Shown here in pieces: positions 31,301-42,019 of a stretch of DNA of 47,131 bases; the first letter of the stretch is position 1, and the number at the start of each line of letters is the position of its first letter. Origin of the DNA: Scenedesmus sp. ARA3 (taxonomy: Eukaryota > Chlorophyta > Chlorophyceae > Sphaeropleales > Scenedesmaceae); the NCBI GenBank assembly GCA_004335835.1, contig RWJK01001034.1, positions 1 to 47,131 of the forward strand, in the 5' to 3' direction. The notes beneath the pieces are model-generated. The model worked only from the letters and a program-made list of their open reading frames with translations, searched no databases and was not told where the DNA came from. Both the position numbers and the translations under genes were made by a program.

Positions 31301-34126
31301 TGCTTGCTGCAGAGGTTCAAGAAGCTCAGGTCATGGCAAGAGCCGCTGCGCTTGCCAAAACACAGCAAAAACAGCCGGCAGACCAAGACAAGCAGCAGTA
31401 GCAGCAGTAGCAGCAGCACTCACTCCTTGGCGGCGGCCTCAGCAGCAGCCTTGGCCTCAAGTCCCTCATGATGCTTGCGGGCCTTGATGCGCAGCAGCGG
31501 CAGTACGATGACGGCTGTCAGGACAGCAGTTCCGGCAGCGACGCAGGCAGCCACCCACGCGCTCTTACTGGCGGGCCACTCGTTGCCGAGTGTCTTGGCG
31601 GCTCCCTTAGTGAAGACGAAGAAGACGTCTGCGGGCGGCACAGCATTTGGCAAAACAATATGGTTAGTGAGAGAAAACAGGCAGTTATAACAGTGCGGGC
31701 AGCGTGTCAGCAGCATCAGCATCAGCATGCAAGGATGTGCGCAAGGCATCAAGCACCTTCGCAACTAGCACGCGACGATAGTAATACTGCCAGCCAAGAC
31801 ATACACAAAAACACTGTTCTGACCAAGAAACCTAAAACCTAAACCTAATCCCTTCACTCACTGATGAACAGGGTGATGAACACAGCCGGGGGCAGCACCC
31901 AGAACACCAGGTCCGCGGCATTCTTGCGGCGCATGACCAGAGCGCGGATGACCGAAAAGATGAGCGCCGAGGCGAGTCCGGTGAGCACAGGGCTGAAGAA
32001 CCAAGACATGATGATGGGTACCACGCCCTTGTAGGGTGGGAACTGAGTGGGGTCGGGCGTTGCCCACTGCACCGCGGAGCCGCCACCGTACACAACTGAT
32101 AGGTGGGATAGCCGGCGAAGGACAGGGGCGGGCAGGCGACAGGCATACGCAAAAAAAGTGAGTGGATAGTCTCACTACACTGCTGAGGATGACAGATGAT
32201 CATCCGGAGCATATGCAGGCAGCGCACGTTCGCAAACAGGCATCCGCCATGCAAGAGGTAGGCTGGTTTGTTTGGGCTGGCGGCAGACACCCTTCATTCT
32301 ATTTTAGCTTTCATAAGAAAAACAGTAAATCATTAGAAAAACAGTAAATCGAGCAACAGGGCTGCATGGCTACAAATGGCTGCAGAGCAGGTGCTGCAAG
32401 TCACAATGCATTGCCAGGAGCTCACGTGCAAAGCCCATGATACCACCGACTGCAATCAGCAGCAGCACCAGCAGCAGCAGCAGCAGCAGCAGAACAAAAG
32501 TGTGTCAGCAACAAGGTGACTGCATCAATGTGACACCTCGAGGCGCAGGTGCAACGTGCAGACATACATAACACTCAGCCGCCACACGCACTGCTGTACA
32601 CAGCAGCCCTTTGACGCACCAAACCCTGCTCTACATGTAGCAGCACTGTGCACTCATACATCTTTCTGATATGAACAATGGGAAAATACAAACACCCGTG
32701 CTGGGCCGCTCACTGATGGAGTGTGTGGCTGACACGTTGTATCCCATGTAGGAGGCCCATCCCTGCCAGATGAAGCCTGCAGCCAGTGCGATGACCATAC
32801 CGTAGGCATAGACCTGCATGCGGCAGCAGCGCGATGCAACAGCATGAGACAACATGGCACGTCACTTTTGAGCATCTAAGCATGTGCTGCTACACCATGC
32901 CATAGGCATACATACACCTGCATGCGGCAGTGCGGCGCAACATGTGTTTAGAGGTGCCAGAACCATGCGTCATATGGCTGAGCACAGCACTACAGCAGGA
33001 CACACTTTACGGCAGAATGGGCTCAAGACAGTCTTGAGCTGTCTTTTGAGGGTACTGCATACACCGGCCTCACTCGACTGCTCTACAAGGCTGATCCGGC
33101 TCAAGTCAACCGGCAGGTTACTAATGCATCCGCAGCTGAGGGCTGCAATGGCATGCTGTTGGCTGGTTTGGTGCACCATCAACATCGGCAGCAGCATGTT
33201 CAAACATAAAATTTCTTTAACATGAGATTTTTTGCTGTTCTGCGCACCTCAGGCTGGCGAGCGAACACAGCAGGATCTGCAATGCCTCCGGCGATGGTGT
33301 TGGTCACCACACGACCCAACAGCATGGCCCCTCCAAACTCAAAGATGGCGGCAATCTGCAGCAGCAGCGTATCACCGTGCCGTGCAAGCATACATCTTGA
33401 GATCAGCTGCGGTGGATTGTGCAAGGATATGCATGTAGCGCTGCCAGAATGCCTTAGGCGCACTTGAGGATGGCCTGGCAGGAATTAGCGCAACAATTTA
33501 TGCCGCGCATGCTGCGGGACTCACAAGGACAGCCTGGCGCAGTGTGATGGTCTTGGCTCCAACACTGGTTCCAAAGGCATTTGCCACATCGTTGGCACCT
33601 GCAGCAAAGCAACGAGCATAATATAAGCAGCTATGCAGACAGTTTGAGGGTGGAATCTCAGCTGGAATGCTGAAGTTGCACAACTGCGGGGTTATTGATT
33701 CACAACATGCAGCAGTCACAGGAAGTTCCTGGCAACGAGTCATGCTGATTGTCAGCCCGCAAGGCTCACCTGTGCCCCAGCCGAACTGTGCGTTGCGAAA
33801 ACAAGATTGAGCACGATGGCCAAATTACAAGTGCGGATGGGTCAGCTACGGGCATAGACAGCACACCAGCAACACCGACTGCGAACCGTCAAAGTACCAC
33901 CATAGCCCCCTGACCATGGGGCCGCCCTCACGGTTGCAGCCCGTAACAAGCCCCAATAATACTCACCCCGAAGGCCGCTGCAAGCAGAACACGGAGCAGT
34001 CACGTAACCGGTCAGTGCATCGCCCTGGACGGAGCAGGCCTATTGCTGTTGTCGAGTACGTTGTCAGCACTCACCTAGAGCTCCGCACACCACCAGCCAG
34101 AGGTATTCTGGCATTGCCGGCACCAT
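28241..34126 (-). CDS. PiT-family phosphate transporter (sodium/phosphate type), 16 exons
   Basis: Exons: 34126-34075, 33977-33967, 33785-33770, 33598-33525, 33355-33248, 32813-32714, 32449-32426, 32095-31862, 31628-31424, 30704-30470, 30225-30165, 29928-29793, 29558-29431, 29288-29119, 28859-28572 and 28333-28241. Phases agree throughout; 644 residues. The first PiT signature is GTGANDVANAFGTSVGAKTI (residues 25-44). The N-half continues with EFGGAMLLGRVVTNTI and VIALAAGFIWQGW. A soluble loop (about residues 275-345) precedes the second half: FAHGAGEVGYMTGPL, SPSRGFSAELSTALVILVAS, LGLPTSSSQCITGGIVGVG and GVNWKLFAQQFASWAATLFV. The protein would carry inorganic phosphate with a cation across a membrane, probably the plasma membrane, as algal PTB proteins do; there is no clear plastid leader. 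The second signature lacks the usual GANDVANA residues. Exons of 11, 16 and 24 nt are unusual. Confidence 0.92.
30109..30155. repeat. 10-bp tandem repeat, five units, in phosphate transporter intron
   Basis: GGTCAAAGCT, GGTCAACCCT, GGTCAAACTC, GGTCAAAGCT and GGTCAGACC follow one another just downstream (in transcription) of the exon ending at 30165. Confidence 0.85.
30226..30487 (-). repeat. Direct 20-base repeat flanking a phosphate transporter intron
   Basis: The sense strand reads GTGTTTGGCTACCTGCAGGT both at the end of the exon ending at 30470 and at the end of the following intron. The AG of the second copy is the acceptor of the next exon (start 30225), and both copies are followed by GT. 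The intron between is 244 bp. Confidence 0.9.
30771..31212 (-). repeat. Four upstream copies of the start of the exon beginning at 30704
   Basis: Units near 30771-30833, 30903-30970, 31027-31087 and 31149-31212 repeat GCAG|TGCCGCAATCGACGTCTC and on to the codons for DDLE. Each also includes the pre-acceptor sequence with CTGCCTGTTGACA. The period is about 122-130 bp. The third copy reads AGTGACGTCCC in place of ATCGACGTCTC. A TTTAGG-rich stretch belongs to each unit. Confidence 0.92.
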
Positions 34127-35082
34127 CTCGGAGATGCTGTATTCTTACGTGCTGGTAAACAGTATGATCGGCACAAGAAAGGCTTCTGCGCACTGCTGTG
34201 TGTCACAGAAAGAGTGTAGCGCGCTTGCTGATACAATTCTGTTCTGTGCCGAGACTGTCTTCAAATGCATTGGATCGAAGGGTTGTTGTCGCCGGCTGTA
34301 ACATTTAGTCAAGAGCATCATTCGCAGCATCACTTAAAAAGTGACAACATCAGTCTGAAAGGATCATGGTCATCACAGCCGCGATTGACTAATGTCGATC
34401 CAACTATGTTTAATAAACACATACTCAAGGTATATGAGTGTTTACAAGGCGGTGTATGCAGCGAGCGTAGATGATGACGAGCCTCGAGCCTGACCATCGC
34501 CGACAAAGATACATACAGCCCAGGTCGTGACCAACGAGTTGGAACTTTATTACGTTTTTAGAGCTTAATCAACAAAGCACCAATGGCCGTCTTACAGGCT
34601 GGCCTGGCCTGCGTCACTCGTACGTGTGATGACCAAGGGCCTATTTCTTTGTAAATCAGCACCTGCGCCGGTTGGCAGCGACGTGCCGTGCCAGATACCA
34701 CTGGATTCAGCTACAGAAGCTTACCGTTGTTGCAAAGCGTGCTGCTAGGAACACAAAGCTAGCGCCAGTGCAGATGGGCCCCAGGCTTGGCCAATTCTTG
34801 ACACCCTAGCTGCAGGTGCACAGCTGCGCGCAACAGCCCATTCAGCCGTTTGACTCCAGTGCATCGACAGAGCCCAGCATGAAAGCCCCAGTACACAGGC
34901 TTGCATTCTTTCAAACCCTAGCAGGCCCTGAGGGCTGCCCAACCGCAACAGCCCGTTCAGCCACTTGGAAATCAGTTGCAGGTCACACAGGACACACATT
35001 ACACGCGCCGCAGTTGCTCCACCGTCTCGGCAGAAGCCAGTATCACAGGCTGCGCTTTTGAGCTCAAATACACTGAGACCCC
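34127..35082. other. Intergenic: phosphate transporter promoter and TMEM245-like 3' flank
   Basis: No gene seen. The right part is 3' UTR of the TMEM245-like gene. A weak two-copy motif (GCAACAGCCCATTCAGCCGTT near 34838, similar near 34953) is present. The last 400 or so bases before 34127 should hold the phosphate transporter promoter; no phosphate-responsive element was identified. Confidence 0.5.
34999..35003 (-). terminator. TGTAA polyadenylation signal of the TMEM245-like gene
   Basis: TGTAA on the minus strand, 80 bases after the TGA at 35083-35085. A second one lies farther at 34592-34596. Confidence 0.4.
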
Positions 35083-36922
35083 TCAGTACAGGTCTCTGTG
35101 CAGGTTGTAGCCCACTGAGAGCAGCGCCAGCACCATGGGCCCCAGCAGCACGCCCTGCAGAGGGTTCTTGAAGGTGTACATGCCTGCAGCAGCAGCAGCA
35201 ATAGTAGCAGCAGCAGCAGCAGCAGCAGCAGGTCGTCCATGCAGAGTCAGTCAAACAGATGGCCCATTGCAACCCACGACTGCTCAGCAGTCCCCAAGCA
35301 ATGCATGTGGACTGAACAACAGCAGCAGCAGCAGTAGCGACTGCCAGGTCTTTTGCATTCAGACATGTCAGGTATAACCAGCACCAGCAGAATCATGCTG
35401 CAGCTGCTTTTTCACGCACCTCCAAACACTCCTAGGCCCACTAGGTATGGCAGCGTCGGCTCCACCTGCACGCACACGGCAGCACACAGCGTAAGCGATG
35501 CACACCGTGTTACTTGCTGGCAGGCAAACTTTGAGCCAGTTCTGGCTGATTGCTGCATGTTTCAACAACTTTGTACCGCGCTCAGTCTGAGCAGCACTGA
35601 CAGTGATGGCAGGCCGCAGTAAAATTCATGGCGTGTACAATATTTGTAGCAAGTGCGGTCACCATCATGTAGCACGCCGTCAAACTCGAGCCAAGCACCC
35701 GGAGGGCCCCAGCACCAGCTTGAGCAACTCATGCAAACACACAACGCATGCCACCATACGCCCTCTGGGCCTTCCCAATCACCTCTCTAAAGATGATGAA
35801 GTCATCCCCAAAATAGCACAGCCCCAGGTGCAGCGCCGCCAGCACCAGCGCCTTCACCNNNNNNNNNNNNNNNNNNNNNNNNNNNNNNNCCCCCCAGCAT
35901 GCAAATAGTCCGCCATCTCAAGCCCAACACCAATGATACCAGCAGCCACAGCAACTCAGACACAGCTGCACGCATGCCCCAGTGCAGCCACGCCTTTCCT
36001 CTCTCTCACCTCTCTGAAAATGAGGTCATCTCCAAAATAATGAGGTCATCTCCAAAACACGCCCCCCAATGCAGCGCCGCAAGCACCAGCGCCGTCAACA
36101 ACCAGCATGCAACAATCCGCAATCATAAGCCCAACACTGATATCAGCAGCAGTTTTGCAGCAACTCGAAGACAGTCTGTCTCACCTCTCTGAAGATGAGG
36201 TCATCTCCAAAATAGTACGCCCCCAAATGCAGCGCCGCAAGCACCAGCGCTTTCACCGGCGCCCCCCTTAGCAGCGCCAGCTCCAGCACCGCAGGCGCCG
36301 CCACAAGTGCAACAGGCACCAGCGGCAGCACAGCCACGACAGCAGATGCAGCTGTCGCCAGGCACACAAAATGCGCGTCGAAAGCGCGCAGCGTGAGCCA
36401 GGTGAAGCCTGCATGGAAGGCTGAGAGCTTCAGGGATGACACGAAGACGCCGCGCATTGCGCGGGTGACTGCACGGCTGGCGCGGTCCTGGCTGGCCTGC
36501 AGGGGGGAGGCGTGCAGCAGCGCAGCACACAACAGGCTAAGAGCTTCAGGGATGAGACGAATACGCCGCGCATTGCGCGCGTGACTGCACGGCTGGCGCG
36601 GTCCTGGCTGGCCTGTACGGGGATGGGTGCAGCAGCGCAGCACACAGCAGTACACATTTGATTGCACTCAGGGCACAGCAGCACGTGCAGTCGCTCGTTC
36701 AGACACGTGAAAATGCAGCCGGTGTAGCGTTGATGAACTGGCAGCACTCATGTGTACCTACCACACAACCTGTAAAGCCATGCTACTAGGGTGCTGCTTG
36801 ATGCACGCTATAAGTGCTGCAGCCGCAGCTACAGCAGCTCGCGCACCTCTGACATGGGCAGCAGCTGCAGCAGCCGCTCCACTGGGTCAATGTCCAGCGC
36901 CAGCAGCGTGTACAGCACTGGC

Positions 36923-36968
<46 letters not shown>

Positions 36969-38887
36969 GTGCAGGTGGTCCAGTGTCAGTGCAGGTCGCA
37001 TGGATTGTTAGAACTCAAAAAAGTAAGGAAGCACCCCAATTTCTTCTGAACCAGTACTCTGCCAATTATGCTGCTGGCTGCGGGACCCAGGCAAAGAAAG
37101 CAAACACAACGCATGCCAAATAGCCATCAATGTGTGAACCTAAGGTCAAAACGCTCACAGCTGCTACCATACAGACAGACACAGGCAACCTAATTTGCTC
37201 ACCCGAGGCAAACACGCCAAGCTGCACCAGGAACTTGACCACGCCCAGCCCCAGCCACAGCACGAAGAAACCGATGATAATAGGCATTAGTGTAATAGGG
37301 ATGATGAAAAATATCAATAAAGATAGTAACACTGGATGCTCACCAGATGCAAACACTCCCAGCTGCACCAGGAACTTCACCACGCCCAGCCCCAGCCGCA
37401 GCACGCCCAGCCCAGTGCCCAGCGCTACTGCTGTCGTGCTGCCCAGCCCGGATACAAACACACTGCTCAGCCGCCGTAACGATGTTATTAACGGGTAGGC
37501 GGCGCCGCGCGCCACGCGCATGATGCTGCTGCTGCTGGTGGTGGTGGGTGGTTGAGCGGCTGCCAGCGCAGCAGAGCCCTGTTTGAAGGAGCCTCGTTTG
37601 TGCATGCTGCTGCTGCTGTTGCTGCTGGTGTTGTGGAAGCACTGCTGCGCTGAGTCAGCAGCTTGCGGCAGCAGAGGAATGACGCTGCTCTGCTGGCAGC
37701 TGCTGCTGCCGTCATCAATGCAAACGCCTGAATCCTTTGTTGCTGCTGCTGCTGCCGCCAGCTCTGGTGCTGCTGGCTTGCCGCAGCTGTCCTCCTCCTC
37801 CTGCTGCTGCTGCTGCTGCTGTTCCTCTTCCTGCCCTGGCACAAAGTGCTTCAGCACTGCTGCTGCCTCATCACTGGCAGCAGCAACATCCAGCCTCACA
37901 AGCGCCCGCAGCCCTCTTCTTACATGCCCAATGCAATGGCTCACCTGCTGCATCTGGCTCAGCTGCCGCACTGGCTCAGCTGCCGCACTGCTGCTGCTGC
38001 TGCTGCCGTCACCAGCTGCTGCTGCTGCTCCTGCTGCAGCGCCTGATGCACTGCCTGGCACAAACCAGGAGCCACTGAGGAACCTGCCTAAGCTGCGGCT
38101 GTGGTGGCTGCCTGCATCTGCTGCTGCTGACCCCTGCGGCTGGCAGTTGGTGAGGCGCAGCTGCGCTAGCTGCAATGCTTCGCTTGCAGCCTCGTGTGCT
38201 GACTCAACACCTGCAGCAGGAACCAGGCCGATCAAACAAACGCGTGATTCACAATTGGTGCTAGGTTGCAAGGTGGAAGGAGGTTGTTTGATGGAGCTGG
38301 CACAGCCGCAGTATGCAGAGCACAACCCTGCAAACCTGAGAGAGGTCGACACAGAGAAGGATAACACGTGGAGAGAGGGGGGTGGGAGAAGAGGTTTTGT
38401 GTGCAACAGCATGCAGTGCTGGCTTGAATCGCAGCTGCGCCAGCTGCAGTGCTTCGCTTGCTGCCTCATGTGCTGACTCAACACCTGCAGCAGCAGCCCA
38501 TGTTGCCATACAGCAACAGACAGTATGCGCAGTGCTGGGTTTCATGGTGGAAGTAACCAGTGAAGTATGAGAAGGCAGGTAGGCAGAGCCACAGCAAGCA
38601 CACCACAGCCTTGCCACCTGCATGTTCTGCAATTGCCATATACTATGCAGGCACTGGCAGGGTGAGCGAGTCCTGCACAACAGCATGCAATGCCGCATGA
38701 TCAGAACAAACACAGCTAGGAAGGCAGCCATGCATTCACGTGGCTATGCAGCAGGCTCACCATGCAGCTGCTCCTGGAGCCCAGCCACCTTCTCTTGAAC
38801 CTCCAGCAGCTGCTGCGCAAGCGCCTGCTCACTGCTGCTGCTGTTGTCGATGGTGCCACTTTCACTAATGCCTTCACTGCTATCGTC

Positions 38888-38920
<33 letters not shown>

Positions 38921-40104
38921 ACCACTGCCTGCTGCTAACGAGCCGTCTGGCTCACATCCTGCTGAGCTGCCATGCACTGCAGCCGACACACCAAGCCTGC
39001 CACTGCCTATTATACTGCTGCCTGCCTGTGCTGCCCGAAATTGCCGAGCGAGCGCCGCCAGCTGCTGCTGCTGCTGCGACAGCTGCTGCTGCAGCTGCTC
39101 TCGCCTGCTGCCTAGCTTCTGTGCTGCCACGCTGCTGTTTGCCAGCTGCACAGCCAGCCTTAGCTGAGCATCCTCACTACAATCTGCCGGCAAATGCAAT
39201 GCAACACGCACACCTTCCAAATCCAGCAGTACCCTGCTTAAGTTGTGACTAACCAGAAAGTCCACTGCTCTGCTTTCTACATACTGCGTCACGCTGGGCA
39301 GGGAATGCCGCAGCATGCCTGTTATTTCGCCCTCATAATCCTGCAGTAGGGTCCGCACGCCTTGGCGCAGCGCCCCTTCCGATTTCAGGTCCACTTTCTG
39401 GCGCACCAGGCTGTTCAGGTCCAGCACAGCTTGCCTGCTCTCCTCGCCAACCTGTACTCAGCGGCACCAGCAGCAGCAGCAGCGGCGGCGGCAGCAGCAG
39501 CAGCGGTAGCAGCGGCAGCAAAGCAGCATGTGTTGTGGGACATCTTCCAACAGTGCCATGTGCATTGCATTGTTGCTGTGCAGCACATGTATCTAGGTTC
39601 ATCTAGCTCCACCAGGTCAATCTAGTCCTCCAGCATTCTAGCTCCATGCAAGGAGCCCAGAGTATACACAGCACGGCACACAGCATCGCCCTCATCCATC
39701 ACAAAAGGAAATTAAGCAAACAAAACACTGGATCCTGTGCTATGAAAACAGCACACAGCCTCACCTGCACTAGCAGCACCACTGACAGCACCACGCTGCC
39801 CAAAATCAGCCCCACCACAATCAGGCCAGACACAGCAGTGTCCAGGAATGACGAGGCACAAAACGCCCGCAACTTCTCATCAGCTGCCACTAGCAGCCGA
39901 ACCAGCAGCGACCAGGCAGCACGCAGCAGCGACCTGCCCCACCAACTGCTGCTGCTGCTGCTGCTACCTGCAGGCTGTGTGCTGCTGCTGTCATCTTGCT
40001 GCTGCTGCTGCTGCTGGTGCTGCTGGAAGGGACTCTGCAGCTCTGCTGCTCTGCCGGTGCCGCAGCTGCTACCCTGCGCTACATCAGCTGCTGGAGACTC
40101 CCCT

Positions 40105-40144
<40 letters not shown>

Positions 40145-41415
40145 CGTGCGGCTCCTCATGCAATGCATGCTCCTCCTTGTCTGCTGCATCGTGCAACGGG
40201 GAGCGCCACAGGCTGCGTGGCAGCAGCAGGAAGGGCAGGCCGCCCGCCACTGCCACAACACCACCCAGTAGCAGCACCAGCAGCGGCTGGTCTGGCAGCG
40301 GCAGCGTCTGCAGCAGCATGCACACACAGTGGAGCAGTAAGTACTAAGAGGCAACCAATGGCTTCTTGTTTTGTGTTGAGTTGGGCATGCAAAGCGTTTG
40401 CAGCTCGCCACACACGTCCTGCAACCTGAAAAGCATTGCAGTACAACCATGATGACTGCGCGCTTGTCTGGACACGGCACAGCAAGCACGGACAGCACCA
40501 TCAGCCGCACCTGTGCATACCGCCAGCCTTCATACAGCACAATGCCCCGCAGCAGCCACTTGAACAGTATCCCGCTCGGGCTGCTGCCGCTGCCGCTGCT
40601 ACTGCTGCCAGGATCAGCTACACCAGCAGCCATCCCACCGCCTACTGCCATGCCTATCACACTGCCAGGCACGCTGCCTGGCACACTTGCACCAAAGCCA
40701 TCCCATGGTGCTGCTCTAGCAGCGACACCGGGAAGTCCAAAGCTCATAGCGCCACTCATGTGGTAAGCTGCTGCTGCTGCTGCTGCTGCTGCAGCAGGGG
40801 CGTCCATGGTAGGGCCGACAGGGACAGAGAAGCCTCTGCTTGGCGGCAAGCTAGCAGCCGCACCAATAGCAGCAGCAGCAGGAGTGGCCAGGTAGCTCAG
40901 ATCTGCTGTAGCAGGTGCTGCTGCTGCTGCTGTGGGTGAAGGCAAGCTGCTAGCGCTTGGTGCTGGAGGGCTGTCGTGGCTGTTGCCATTGGCTGTGGCA
41001 TGCAGATGCCGCGTGCCGGCTTGCCCCTGCGAGCCTGCTGCAGCAGCAGCAGCACCCAGCGCTGCCGCCTGACTGCTGGCCTGGCTGCTGCTGCTGCTGA
41101 ACCTCTGGAGCTGCTGCTGCTGCTGCTGCTGCATGCTAGGCGCCTGCGCAAGGGGTGACAGTGGCGGCTGTGCTGTTGCCCAGCCCCCAAATGACGTCCC
41201 CAGCAAGCTATCATCCAGCACCTGCTGCTGCTGCTGCTGTGCAAGAGGGCTGCTGGCAGCAGCAGCCAGCCCAGTCAATGAAGGGCTCTGTGGGGTACCA
41301 GCCCCAGCTGCTGCTGCTTGCATTGCTAGCAGCCGCGAGTGCCCAACATGGCCGTTGGCCTGCGCATATGCTTCTAGCGCTGCCAGCGAAGGTGTCGAGA
41401 AGCTCCCGCTCATCC

Positions 41416-41453
<38 letters not shown>

Positions 41454-41973
41454 AGCTGCTGCTGGTGCTGCTGCTGCTGCGGCGTCCACGGCGCGTGCAT
41501 GCCATGCTCTGATGCGCAGTAGCTGCTGCCAATACTTCCTGCAAGGCTTGGCCGCATAGGAGTGCTGCCAGCAGCATCAAATGCACCTGCACCTGAATGC
41601 ACCCCAGCGTACACACTGCTTGCCCTGCCTGCCCTGCTGCTGGCGGTGCTTGCGCAGTGCTGCAACTGCGCCAGGCTCTGCTGCTGCTGCTGCTGCTGCT
41701 GCTGGGGCTGCTGCTGAGGCTGCCTGCGAGGCAGCAGCAAGCTGAGCAGGAACTTGAACAGCTCAAACAGACAGAAGCAGTACCACCGCAGCTGCCGCAC
41801 GGCCATGTGCCTCCACCGCCGCAGCCGCCGCCGCCATTTGCTCCTGCTGGCGCTCGGAGCTGCTGCTGCTCTCTTGCCGGCAGCCCTGGCTGCTGCTGCA
41901 GCTGCTGCAGCCCGCTGTGGTGGCGCAGCTGCTTTGGCACTTGCAGCAGCTGCAGGGGCTGTGCTGTTGCCGC

Positions 41974-42019
<46 letters not shown>

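Noticed and set aside
35603..35908. Plus-strand frame crossing the N run
   Set aside because: It reads through an assembly gap and is antisense to exon 9 copies.
37583..38476. 297-codon plus-strand frame rich in Leu, Cys and Ala
   Set aside because: Antisense of TMEM245-like exon 7; triplet repeats leave all frames open.
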